Positions 1 to 8,258 of a stretch of 64,000 bases of DNA are shown here, one piece after another. This DNA is from Blautia sp. (GTDB taxonomy: Bacteria; Bacillota; Clostridia; Lachnospirales; Lachnospiraceae): the NCBI GenBank assembly GCA_022764275.1, contig JALERH010000172.1, forward strand, positions 1-64,000. The letters run 5' to 3'. Made by a program: the position numbers and the translations under genes. Numbering within the stretch: the first letter of the stretch is position 1; every line of letters starts with the position of its first letter. The notes under the pieces were generated by a model. The model had not been told where the DNA came from. It did no database searches and worked only from the letters and a program-made list of their open reading frames with translations.

Positions 1-67
1 GATTTCCCAGCGCCAGACACACAATAAGCAGAAATGCCATGGTTCGTTTTCTTGCTTTACCCCACAT
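1..67 (-). CDS. Start of a secreted protein (partial, runs off the window)
   Basis: An ATG at 67 on the minus strand opens a frame that stays open to the window edge (22 codons). A GGGAG ribosome-binding site lies just upstream. The visible residues are a short basic head (MWGKARKRT) followed by a hydrophobic stretch (MAFLLIVCLALG), which looks like the beginning of a signal peptide or membrane anchor. The rest of the protein is outside the window, so no function can be given. It is transcribed away from the cardiolipin synthase gene in the same direction, about 100 bases downstream of that gene's stop. Confidence 0.6.
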   Translation of the reverse strand, partial: MWGKARKRTMAFLLIVCLALGN

Positions 68-165
68 AAAGTTCTCCCGGAAACTATACTCTATTCTATT
101 GTAAAAAAGTGATGGTGAAAATATGCTAAAAAAAGGAAAGAGACGGAATAGAATCCGTCTCCGTT

Positions 166-1716
166 TTACAGCATCGGCGCAAAAAGTCTGAGAATACTCT
201 GCATCGCACGGACAACAATGTTTCTGCCCTTACAGAAATCCAGGCTGATAGGATTGCAGTAATTCAGGGTTTCCATGAAATCACTCTTAATGTCGTCAAT
301 GACTTTGTTTTTATAAATCCAGACACCGTCCTCAAAATGCAGATACAGACTGCGGTAATCCATATTGATGGTGCCCACAACGCCCACCTCATCATCGCAT
401 ACAAAGGATTTTGCATGGAGAAAGCCTGGCTGATACTCATAAATTTTTACGCCTGCCTCCAGAAGCTGTTCATAGTAGGACTGTGTGAGCAGGAACACGA
501 TTTTTTTATCCGGAATGCCCGGTGTCATAATCCGGACATCGATACCACTTTTCGCTGCCAGGCAAAGGGCAGTCATCATCTCATTGTCAATAATCAGATA
601 CGGCGTACAGATGTAAACATACTGCTTTGCACGATTGATGATATTCAGATATACATTTTCACCGACTGTCTCATTATCCAGCGGTGAATCGCAAAATGGC
701 TGAATATATCCGTCACTTTCAAATTCCCCGGGATGGTACGTATGAGGAAGGTAATTTTCGAATTCAACCTTCTCCTTCGAACGTGTCACCACACTCCACA
801 TATGAAGGAACATGGCAGTCATATTCCAGACTGCTTCGCCTTTTAACATCACAGCCGTATCCTTCCAGTGTCCGAAACGCTTTTTCTGGTTGATATACTC
901 ATCTGCCAGATTGATTCCGCCGGTAAAACCCACATAACCGTCTATGATACAGAATTTTCTGTGGTCACGGTTATTCTGGATAATATTCAGAAATGGTCGG
1001 AAGGGGTTAAAGACTTCACATTTGATTCCCTTTGCCCTCAGCTGCTCGTAATACTTATGCGGAAGAGTCGTGAGGCATCCCATATCGTCGTAGAGTAGGC
1101 GTACATCCACACCTTCCTTTACCTTTCGCTCCAGAATGTCCAGAATGGTCTGCCACATCACACCGTCATGAATGATAAAATATTCGATGAAGATGTAATG
1201 CTTTGCCTGTTCCAGCTCTCTCACCAGTACCGGAAACATATCATCTCCCACCTGGAAATATTCTGCTGTTGTATTTTCATAAGCCGGATAACCGGAGTTA
1301 TTTCGAATATAGTCAGACTGCACACAGATGGACGGGTCCTCCGCTTCCAGCCTTTCATGAATTCCTTCATCTTCTACAAGATAGTCCCTTGTCTGATCCA
1401 GCATATCAGCGAAACGGTTTTCCATATATGTCGCCACACGGGACTGTCCGAATACGAGATAAAGCACAAGACCAAAAACCGGCAGGCAAAGAATCAGCAT
1501 GGTCCAGGCAAGCTTGTAAGAAGGATTGATTTTCCGGTTCACGATCCACAGAACGATCACAATGCTCAGTACATCAAGTCCAAATGAAATATATTTTGAG
1601 TATCCGGCCAGGCGAAAAAAGATGGTCAGCAGCCAGCCGAGCTGTACCGCCATAGCAATTATCACATAGAAAATCCGGTTAAACAAAAGCTTTGATATTT
1701 TTTTCAATATCATCAT
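166..1716 (-). CDS. cls: Cardiolipin synthase (phospholipase D family)
   Basis: The 516-residue protein matches bacterial cardiolipin synthases in length and layout. Two hydrophobic segments near the N-terminus (about residues 15-35 and 40-95, with the phospholipase-D nuclease N-terminal motif region) anchor it in the membrane. Two HxKxxxxD catalytic motifs follow, HRKFCIID near residue 250 and HAKSFVCD near residue 430, each with the glycine-rich tail (GFTGG, GVVGT). The family condenses two phosphatidylglycerols into cardiolipin and glycerol at the cytoplasmic membrane. The gene stands alone between a terminator that separates it from rpsU and the short secreted-protein start on its other side. 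No frame damage is visible. Which physiological paralogue it is cannot be decided here. Confidence 0.93.
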   Translation of the reverse strand: MMILKKISKLLFNRIFYVIIAMAVQLGWLLTIFFRLAGYSKYISFGLDVLSIVIVLWIVNRKINPSYKLAWTMLILCLPVFGLVLYLVFGQSRVATYMENRFADMLDQTRDYLVEDEGIHERLEAEDPSICVQSDYIRNNSGYPAYENTTAEYFQVGDDMFPVLVRELEQAKHYIFIEYFIIHDGVMWQTILDILERKVKEGVDVRLLYDDMGCLTTLPHKYYEQLRAKGIKCEVFNPFRPFLNIIQNNRDHRKFCIIDGYVGFTGGINLADEYINQKKRFGHWKDTAVMLKGEAVWNMTAMFLHMWSVVTRSKEKVEFENYLPHTYHPGEFESDGYIQPFCDSPLDNETVGENVYLNIINRAKQYVYICTPYLIIDNEMMTALCLAAKSGIDVRIMTPGIPDKKIVFLLTQSYYEQLLEAGVKIYEYQPGFLHAKSFVCDDEVGVVGTINMDYRSLYLHFEDGVWIYKNKVIDDIKSDFMETLNYCNPISLDFCKGRNIVVRAMQSILRLFAPML

Positions 1717-1761
1717 AAAAGATGTCTTCCTCCCCTTCGCACGTCCATGTCCTTCTTAGTT

Positions 1762-1795
1762 AAAAATCCCTGACTGATGCAGTCAGGGATTTTTT
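1762..1795. terminator. Bidirectional-looking intrinsic terminator between rpsU and cls
   Basis: A perfect inverted repeat (AATCCCTGACT / AGTCAGGGATT, 5-base loop) is flanked by an A tract on one side and a T tract on the other, so it can end transcription in either direction. It lies just after the rpsU stop codon and before the cls start, so it probably ends the rpsU message. Confidence 0.85.
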
Positions 1796-1803
1796 GCGCA
1801 CAA

Positions 1804-1980
1804 TTAATTATATTTACGTTTTCTTGCGGCTTCAGATTTTTTCTTACGACGAACGCTTGGTTTCTCGTAATGCTCTCTCTTGCGGATTTCCTGCTGAATT
1901 CCTGCTTTAGCACAGCTTCTCTTAAATCTGCGAAGAGCGCTATCTAAAGTCTCGTTTTCTTTTACGATAACGTTTGACAT
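1804..1980 (-). CDS. rpsU: 30S ribosomal protein S21
   Basis: The 58-residue protein begins [20 protein letters not shown] and ends in a basic tail ([15 protein letters not shown]), the normal S21 form. S21 binds the 30S platform near the anti-Shine-Dalgarno end of 16S rRNA and helps initiation. The start at 1980 was chosen over an upstream in-frame ATG because the protein family begins at MSN and an AGGTG site sits seven bases before it. A sigma-A promoter at 2059-2088 and a stem-loop at 2003-2031 precede it, and an intrinsic terminator follows. It therefore looks monocistronic, separate from alaS just upstream. Confidence 0.96.
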   Translation of the reverse strand: MSNVIVKENETLDSALRRFKRSCAKAGIQQEIRKREHYEKPSVRRKKKSEAARKRKYN

Positions 1981-2002
1981 AGACTCACACCTAACCTCCC
2001 TC

Positions 2003-2031
2003 CAGTTGTAGATTGTGCTTAAATACAACTG
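2003..2031 (-). other. Leader stem-loop just upstream of the rpsU ribosome-binding site
   Basis: CAGTTGTA and TACAACTG form a perfect 8-bp stem with a 13-base loop in the rpsU leader, ending directly at the GGAGGGAGG tract. Its position could influence ribosome access or RNA stability. That role is inference; the pairing is seen in the sequence. Confidence 0.5.
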
Positions 2032-2058
2032 TCTGGGTATTTTTCTTGCACGAACATC

Positions 2059-2088
2059 ATTATATATCATTCACTTCGAGTTCGTCAA
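2059..2088 (-). promoter_or_regulatory. Sigma-A promoter of rpsU
   Basis: TTGACG at 2083-2088 and a perfect TATAAT at 2059-2064 are separated by 18 bp, reading toward rpsU. The predicted start is near 2052, giving a leader of about 70 bases. Confidence 0.8.
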
Positions 2089-2126
2089 CAACTTTTGGCT
2101 AATTTTGCAAAAAAGTTGTAAAATTT

Positions 2127-4766
2127 TTATTTCAGCTGACCTTCCAGGATTCCGGCAGCTGCATCCACGGCTTCCTGTGCCTTTTCCGGATTCTTACCGC
2201 CGGCCTGTGCCATGTTCGGACGTCCGCCGCCGCCACCGCCAACGATTGCTGCAACTGCCTTGATCAGATTTCCTGCATGGGCACCTGCTTTCTGTGCGGC
2301 ATCTGTCACCATGGAAAGAAGATTTACTTTTCCGCCGTTTACTCCGGCCAGAACGACTACACCTTCCCCAAGCTTCTCCTTCAGCTGATCGCCCAGATCA
2401 CGAAGGCCGTTCATATCCACGCCTTCTACCTTTGCAGCCAGAAGCTTCACACCATTGACTTCTACAACTTTATCCATCACGTTTCCAAGAGCGCCCTGAG
2501 CCAGTTTGCTCTTTAAGGATTCGTTCTCGCCTGCAAGAGCCTTTACCTCGCCCTGCAGATGTCCGATCTTTTCTACAATCTCAGACGGATTTGCCTTCAG
2601 AGCCTTCGCAGCCTCCAGAAGCAATTCCTCCTGTTTCCGGTAATATTCCAGAACGCCATTGCCGGTCAGTGCCTCGATACGGCGCACGCCCGCTGCGATA
2701 CCGGACTCGGATACGATCTTGAACAGCATGATGGAGCTTGTATTGGAAACATGGGTACCGCCACAAAGTTCTTTTGAGAAATCGCCCATGGATACCACAC
2801 GTACCTTCTGGGAATATTTTTCGCCAAACAGTGCCATAGCGCCGGATTTTTTTGCCTCTTCGATGTCCATGATATCCGTGGTAACCGGCAGTGCTGCCTG
2901 GATTTCTTCGTTTACAAGCTTCTCAACCTTTTCAATTTCCTCTGCCGTCATAGCCTGGAAATGAGCAAAGTCAAAGCGCAGTCTGTCCGGAGTTACCAGT
3001 GAACCCTTCTGCTCTACATGGGAACCAAGCACGGTCTTTAATGCTTTCTGCAGAAGATGTGTAGCACTGTGGTTCTTTTCCGTATCTTTTCTGGCAGCGG
3101 TATCTACCTTCAGGGAAACAGTCTCGCCTGTAGAGATCATGCCGGATTCCATATAACCTACATGACCAAATTTGCCTCCGCGAAGCTTAATGGTATCCTC
3201 AACCACAAATTTTCCATTTGCAGTCTCGATCACACCACTATCACCTTCCTGACCGCCCATGGTCGCATAGAAAGGAGTCTTTTCTACGAAAACAGTACCT
3301 CTCTGTCCTTCCATCAGGGAGCCTGCGATTTCTGTCTCAGTTGTAAGGACAGTCACCTTCGACTCAAAGCTCAGATGGTCATATCCCACAAATTCAGTGG
3401 TAATGGATGTGTCAATCTCATCGTAAACCGTTGCATCGGCACCCATATAGTTCGTCACTTCACGAGCCTCACGTGCTTTGGTACGCTGCTCATCCATCGC
3501 TTTATGGAAGCCGTCCTCATCCACCTCGTAACCTTTTTCCTCCAGGATTTCCTTTGTCAGATCCAGAGGGAATCCATAGGTATCATATAACTTGAACGCA
3601 TTTTCTCCGGAAAGTACTTTTTCTCCGGCAGACTTCATCTCATCTTCCATCTCGGAAAGGATACGAAGTCCCTGGTCAATAGTCTTGTTAAACTGATTTT
3701 CCTCATTGGTAAGAACATTGAAGATAAATTCTTTCTTTTCTTCCAGTTCCGGATATCCGTCTTTGGAACCATCAATTACCTCTGCACTTAATTTTGCAAG
3801 GAAGGTTCCTTCGATTCCCAGAAGACGTCCATGTCTTGCAGCACGGCGAATCAGACGACGAAGCACGTATCCGCGGCCCTCGTTGGTCGGCATGATTCCA
3901 TCAGAAATCATGAACGTAGCAGAACGGATATGGTCTGTGATCAGACGGATGGACACATCATCCTCGTGATGTACTCCATATTCCTTGCCAGCAATCTGGC
4001 ATACCAGGTTACGCAGGGAACAGATGGTATCCACATCAAAAATGGAGTCCACATCCTGAACCACAACTGCAAGACGCTCCAGGCCCATTCCGGTATCGAT
4101 GTTTTTCTGTTTCAGTTCTGTGTAGTTGCCATTGCCATCGTTTTCAAACTGAGTAAACACGTCGTTCCATACTTCTATATAGCGGTCACAGTCACAGCCA
4201 ACCGTACAGCCCGGTTTGCCGCAGCCGTATTTTTCTCCGCGGTCGTAGTAGATTTCAGAACATGGGCCGCATGGACCTGCGCCGTGCTCCCAGAAGTTGT
4301 CTTCTTTTCCAAAACGGAAAATACGCTCTGCCGGGATACCGATCTCTTTATTCCAGATCTCATATGCTTCATTATCATCCGTGTAAACAGATGGATAGAG
4401 ACGGTTCGGATCAAGACCTACCACTTCTGTCAGGAATTCCCAGGACCAGTGCAGAGCTTCTCTTTTAAAATAGTCGCCAAAAGAAAAGTTGCCAAGCATC
4501 TCAAAGAAAGTACCGTGACGTGCGGTTTTTCCAACGTTTTCAATATCACCTGTACGAATACATTTCTGACAGGTGGACACTCTTGTGCGGGGCGGTTTTT
4601 CCGCACCTGTAAAATATGGTTTCAGCGGAGTCATACCTGCATTGATCAGCAGGACGCTCTTATCACCCTGTGGTACCAGGGGAAAACTTTTCATGACAAG
4701 ATGACCTTTACTCTCCATGAAGTCCAGAAACATCTTTCGAAGCTCATTTACTCCGTATTTTTTCAT
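2127..4766 (-). CDS. alaS: Alanyl-tRNA synthetase
   Basis: The 879-residue product charges tRNA-Ala and has the full class II AlaS layout. It has an N-terminal catalytic domain (FxxFxxxGH-type opening, CQKCIRTGDIENVG, GPCGPCSEIYYD), a cysteine-rich metal-binding insertion (YGCGKPGCTVGCDCDRYIEVW), an editing domain with HSATH near residue 565 and CGGTH near residue 670, and a C-terminal C-Ala domain with a glycine run (VGGGGGGRP). The start at 4766 (MKKYGVNELRK) is preferred to an ATG 13 codons upstream because GGAGGAG lies at proper distance and the family starts here. It follows tyrS by 85 bases on the same strand, so the two synthetases may share the T-box-controlled transcript; a separate promoter in the gap cannot be excluded. 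Confidence 0.98.
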   Translation of the reverse strand: MKKYGVNELRKMFLDFMESKGHLVMKSFPLVPQGDKSVLLINAGMTPLKPYFTGAEKPPRTRVSTCQKCIRTGDIENVGKTARHGTFFEMLGNFSFGDYFKREALHWSWEFLTEVVGLDPNRLYPSVYTDDNEAYEIWNKEIGIPAERIFRFGKEDNFWEHGAGPCGPCSEIYYDRGEKYGCGKPGCTVGCDCDRYIEVWNDVFTQFENDGNGNYTELKQKNIDTGMGLERLAVVVQDVDSIFDVDTICSLRNLVCQIAGKEYGVHHEDDVSIRLITDHIRSATFMISDGIMPTNEGRGYVLRRLIRRAARHGRLLGIEGTFLAKLSAEVIDGSKDGYPELEEKKEFIFNVLTNEENQFNKTIDQGLRILSEMEDEMKSAGEKVLSGENAFKLYDTYGFPLDLTKEILEEKGYEVDEDGFHKAMDEQRTKAREAREVTNYMGADATVYDEIDTSITTEFVGYDHLSFESKVTVLTTETEIAGSLMEGQRGTVFVEKTPFYATMGGQEGDSGVIETANGKFVVEDTIKLRGGKFGHVGYMESGMISTGETVSLKVDTAARKDTEKNHSATHLLQKALKTVLGSHVEQKGSLVTPDRLRFDFAHFQAMTAEEIEKVEKLVNEEIQAALPVTTDIMDIEEAKKSGAMALFGEKYSQKVRVVSMGDFSKELCGGTHVSNTSSIMLFKIVSESGIAAGVRRIEALTGNGVLEYYRKQEELLLEAAKALKANPSEIVEKIGHLQGEVKALAGENESLKSKLAQGALGNVMDKVVEVNGVKLLAAKVEGVDMNGLRDLGDQLKEKLGEGVVVLAGVNGGKVNLLSMVTDAAQKAGAHAGNLIKAVAAIVGGGGGGRPNMAQAGGKNPEKAQEAVDAAAGILEGQLK

Positions 4767-4794
4767 TTCTAATCTCCTCCTACGCTGTAAGAAT

Positions 4795-4819
4795 TGCCGG
4801 GTCACACTGTTTCCCGGCA
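4795..4819 (-). other. Stem-loop between tyrS and alaS
   Basis: TGCCGGG and CCCGGCA pair around an 11-base loop. The bases that follow on the transcript (ATTCTTACAG) are only weakly U-rich, so this is at best a leaky terminator or an RNA processing/stability hairpin between the two synthetase genes. Confidence 0.45.
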
Positions 4820-4851
4820 GTTACCATTAAAGTACATCATAGCATATCTTC

Positions 4852-6081
4852 TTACTTAGCGCAAACTTTATTAAATTTTTTCTTTCCTCTTTTCAGAACT
4901 ACGCCGTCACCCTGAAGAGTCTCTCTGGAAACGGTATAGCGGATATCCGTGATCTTTTCGCCGTCGATGGATACACCGCCCTGTTCAATGGCACGGCGTC
5001 CTTCGGAACGGGTCGGTACCAGTTCCGCTTTCACGAGCATGGAGATCAGATCAATGGTTCCATCTTCCGCAAAATCTTCTGCAGAAAGCTCGGTAGTCGG
5101 CATATGATCAGTGTTAGCTCCTCCTGCAAACAGTGCCTGAGCGCCAGTCTGTGCTTTTTTTGCCTCTTCTGTTCCATGAACCAGCTCGGTAAGATGGAAA
5201 GCAAGAATCTCTTTTGCCTTGTTCAACTGGCTTCCTTCCCATTTTTCCATCTCCTGGATTTCTTCCAGCGGAATAAAGGTAAGAAGCTTCATGCATTTGA
5301 TTACATCGGCATCGTTTACATTTCTCCAGTACTGGTAGAAATCAAACGGGGAAGTCTTGTTTGGATCCAGCCATACAGCGCCGGATTCGGTTTTGCCCAT
5401 CTTCTTGCCCTCAGAATTCAGAAGCAGGGTAATGGTCATCGCGTAAGCATCTTTACCCAGTTTACGACGGATGAGTTCGGTGCCGCCCAGCATATTGCTC
5501 CACTGGTCATCACCTCCGAACTGCATGCAGCAGCCGTATTTCTGGAACAGCATGTAAAAGTCGTAGCTCTGCATGATCATGTAGTTGAATTCCAGGAAGC
5601 TTAATCCACGTTCCATACGCTGTTTGTAGCACTCTGCAGTAAGCATACGGTTTACGGAAAAATGTGCTCCCACTTCTCTTAACAGTTCAATGTAATTCAG
5701 GTTCATGAGCCAGTCAGCGTTGTTTACCATCAAAGCTTTCCCGTCAGAGAAGTCAATAAAGTGTTCCATTTGTTTTTTGAAGCAGTCAATGTTGTGCTGA
5801 ATGGTTTCTTTTGTCAGCATTTTACGCATATCGGTTTTTCCGGAAGGATCCCCGATCATACCGGTACCGCCGCCAAGCAGGGCGATTGGTCTGTTTCCTG
5901 CCATCTGCAGACGTTTCATCAGGCACAGTGCCATAAAGTGGCCTACATGAAGGCTGTCTGCCGTAGGGTCAAAGCCGATATAAAATGTGGCTTTTCCATT
6001 GTTTACAAGCTCTTTGATTTCATCCTCGTCTGTCACCTGTGCGATGAGGCCGCGTGCTTTCAGTTCTTCCCAAACTGTCAT
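4852..6081 (-). CDS. tyrS: Tyrosyl-tRNA synthetase
   Basis: The 409-residue class I synthetase carries the HIGH-type motif as HVGH near residue 46, the KMSKS-type loop as KMGKT near residue 230, the tyrosine-pocket region ([22 protein letters not shown], split here over the active site) and a C-terminal S4 RNA-binding domain (about residues 345-409). It activates tyrosine and transfers it to tRNA-Tyr. A T-box leader with a tyrosine specifier codon stands directly upstream, so expression should rise when tRNA-Tyr is uncharged. alaS follows in the same direction. Confidence 0.98.
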   Translation of the reverse strand: MTVWEELKARGLIAQVTDEDEIKELVNNGKATFYIGFDPTADSLHVGHFMALCLMKRLQMAGNRPIALLGGGTGMIGDPSGKTDMRKMLTKETIQHNIDCFKKQMEHFIDFSDGKALMVNNADWLMNLNYIELLREVGAHFSVNRMLTAECYKQRMERGLSFLEFNYMIMQSYDFYMLFQKYGCCMQFGGDDQWSNMLGGTELIRRKLGKDAYAMTITLLLNSEGKKMGKTESGAVWLDPNKTSPFDFYQYWRNVNDADVIKCMKLLTFIPLEEIQEMEKWEGSQLNKAKEILAFHLTELVHGTEEAKKAQTGAQALFAGGANTDHMPTTELSAEDFAEDGTIDLISMLVKAELVPTRSEGRRAIEQGGVSIDGEKITDIRYTVSRETLQGDGVVLKRGKKKFNKVCAK

Positions 6082-6124
6082 TTTCCTTTTCCTCCTGAAA
6101 CTAATATGTTATTATCCATTGAAA

Positions 6125-6492
6125 TAAAAAATCCCCGGTTCCATGTCCCTTTAGGACGAGAACCGGGTCCCGTGATACCACCTAATTTCGCAGAAGACTC
6201 GCATCTTCTGCCTCCGTAAGTGACGCATTCAGATTCAAGTCGAACGCACGTGAGACTTGGCGCGCGATTCTGGTCAGCTTAAGCTGACATCTTTCTTCTC
6301 CGACTGAGATAAATGATCACCCCAGCGCGATAACGGGCGCCGCTCCGCTGCAGCCTACTGATCGTCAAAACGTTCGGTGCAAAGCTCCGGGATGTATTCA
6401 CACAGGTTCCACAGGTGCCTCTCACCAGCCGGCAGCTCTCTGTCTGCTTTCCCAATGCTACTCTTTCCCTTCAAAGCCTTTGTCATTTGATA
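6125..6492 (-). promoter_or_regulatory. T-box riboswitch, tyrosine-specific, upstream of tyrS
   Basis: On the minus strand the leader contains the T-box hallmark AGGTGGTATCACGGG (complement of 6171-6185 region), immediately followed by a strong terminator hairpin at about 6125-6167 (CCCGGTTCTCG paired with the CATGGAACCGGGG side, then a U run). In stem I the specifier loop reads GAA-TAC-ATC with the TAC tyrosine codon at 6395-6397, matching the downstream gene. The AGAG and GGTGAGAGGC-type elements of stem I are also visible. In this family uncharged tRNA pairs with specifier and T-box and favours the antiterminator. Confidence 0.93.
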
Positions 6493-6498
6493 CTTGCA

Positions 6499-6527
6499 AG
6501 TATACAAAGGCGTTTGAAATTTGTCAA
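6499..6527 (-). promoter_or_regulatory. Sigma-A promoter of the tyrS T-box transcript
   Basis: TTGACA (6522-6527) and TATACT (6499-6504) are spaced by exactly 17 bp. The -35 box overlaps the stop codon of the upstream MutS-family gene, so the two units are packed without spare bases. Confidence 0.88.
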
Positions 6528-8236
6528 GTTTTTTCTTTCATTGGCGCCCAGACGCCGTTTTGTTCAAAGGAAACGGCTGCATTTTTGGCATCCTCCACCA
6601 GTTTGGGGTCATATCCCAGCATATCCAGGAGCCGAATGGCGTTTCTGGTGGTTGCCCGGCCTTTTTTGAGAATGTAGTCAAATATCACCTTTTTCTCCCT
6701 GACATCTTCGGAGAAATGATAATTCGTGTAAATTCCGTCCAGGATATAGCTGAGCTCAATATCATGCGTTGCCGCAAAGGGCAGTACCCACTTTCTCGAC
6801 AGTTCCTTCAGGATTCTGGAGGATGCCGCGATCCGTTCAATGGTATTGGTACCGCGCAGCACCTCATCAATGATGCAAAGAAGGGGTTCCTCTTTCTTTG
6901 ACTCATCCAGAATTCTCTTCAATGATTTGATCTCCACGATAAAATAGCTCTCTCCTCCGGACAGATCATCCCGAAGTGCCATGGAGGTCATGACCTTAAG
7001 AAATGGAGCGCGATAGGAAGCACAGGTACAGGTGCAGATCGTCTGAGCAAGAATGCTGTTAACTGCCACATTTTTCAGAAACGTAGATTTTCCCGAAGCA
7101 TTTGACCCGGTAACCAGAATCCCTCCTGACACATGGATGCTGTTTGCCACTGCCTCATGAAGGAGAGGATGGTACAGGTCTTCCACATCGAGGGTAATCT
7201 TTCCCTGATTCCCGGGAACGAACTGCGGTCTGCACTGCAGAGACAGCATTTCCCGGAAAGAGGACACAGAAATGGCGGCATCCAGCTCTCCGATGTTATC
7301 CAGAAGCTCTGTAATCTTATCCGTTTTTCCCTGTATTTCGCGCAGAAGACTGTTGTAAATCAGGATGTCCACGTGGAATACCATACGCACATAATCCATG
7401 AAGACCTGTAGAAGATCTCCTCCGTCCGAGGTTTTACCAGTAAGAAAAAATGCTTTCCTTCGAATCTTACGAAATGCCTGCTTCCCGTCTGAGATGGCAT
7501 CCATCTGTTTTTTTACCTCAGGCCATTTTACTTTCTCCATATCATCAGCAGCGGACAGCATTCCAAACAAATGCGCGAAACAGTCCAGATATGCTTCAAT
7601 CAGTTTTCGATCCCTGCCCGTATAGTAGATGACAATGTTCACGATCATCAGAACCATCAGAAGGAAAAAGCCCAGCACCGGGTAAACGAAAAGTGCTGCC
7701 GCAAGGCTTCCCAAAAGCAATGCCAGCATCACGATATGGATTCCCACAGAGGCTTTTGGCGCCTCATTCAGCTCCAGCACCGTATCGGAAAGAGAACCCA
7801 GGCGTGTTTTTCCTACTTTTGAAAGAAGAAGCTGCATTTCCTCCCTTTCTTTCGCATGGGAGGAAAAAAAGTCGATCAGCCTCTCTCTGTCGTCAACCTC
7901 CTCCTGGGAAAACAGGGGCCTGCGCATCATGTCATACAGGACATCTTCTCCCGGTGAGGACATCGTCTGATTTACCATCTGATAAACACGATCCATATCC
8001 AGATCGTTCCACGTAATATCGTCAATCACAAATTCCTGCCGGCATCTACGACGGAAATAGTGAGAGATTTTCTCCATATCACCGGTCTCATACTGCCGTT
8101 CGGAAGGCGCTCCGTAGTTACGCCTTATATTTCTCAGAATGGTTTTCTTTCGCTTTCTTTCTTCATAAAAGATCCAGATGATAAACAGCAGGACAAGGCC
8201 TGCTGCTATCAAGAACGTGGTCATATATGGATTCAT
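6524..8236 (-). CDS. Membrane-anchored MutS-family ATPase
   Basis: The 570-residue protein starts with a transmembrane segment (about residues 5-24), has a second hydrophobic hairpin near residues 165-210, and ends in a MutS-type ATPase domain. That domain has Walker A TGSNASGKST near residue 380, the aspartate/glutamate motif CIIDEVLRGT and the following TNTIER, and a late histidine switch ATHDIEL. It lacks the mismatch-recognition domains I-III and the connector of true MutS, and also the Smr nuclease of MutS2. Related membrane-associated MutS-like proteins occur in Firmicutes but their role is not established. It begins 22 bases after the wall-hydrolase gene and is probably transcribed with it. 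A DNA-repair role should not be assumed. Confidence 0.8.
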   Translation of the reverse strand: MNPYMTTFLIAAGLVLLFIIWIFYEERKRKKTILRNIRRNYGAPSERQYETGDMEKISHYFRRRCRQEFVIDDITWNDLDMDRVYQMVNQTMSSPGEDVLYDMMRRPLFSQEEVDDRERLIDFFSSHAKEREEMQLLLSKVGKTRLGSLSDTVLELNEAPKASVGIHIVMLALLLGSLAAALFVYPVLGFFLLMVLMIVNIVIYYTGRDRKLIEAYLDCFAHLFGMLSAADDMEKVKWPEVKKQMDAISDGKQAFRKIRRKAFFLTGKTSDGGDLLQVFMDYVRMVFHVDILIYNSLLREIQGKTDKITELLDNIGELDAAISVSSFREMLSLQCRPQFVPGNQGKITLDVEDLYHPLLHEAVANSIHVSGGILVTGSNASGKSTFLKNVAVNSILAQTICTCTCASYRAPFLKVMTSMALRDDLSGGESYFIVEIKSLKRILDESKKEEPLLCIIDEVLRGTNTIERIAASSRILKELSRKWVLPFAATHDIELSYILDGIYTNYHFSEDVREKKVIFDYILKKGRATTRNAIRLLDMLGYDPKLVEDAKNAAVSFEQNGVWAPMKEKT

Positions 8237-8258
8237 TTCTGCTCCTTATTTTGTATCA

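Noticed and set aside
3831-4772. A 313-codon open frame opposite alaS
   Set aside because: The alaS motifs are complete on the other strand and the shadow frame lacks a start site and any recognisable domain.
6168-6480. Small frames on the plus strand across the tyrS leader
   Set aside because: The region is explained by the T-box RNA on the minus strand.
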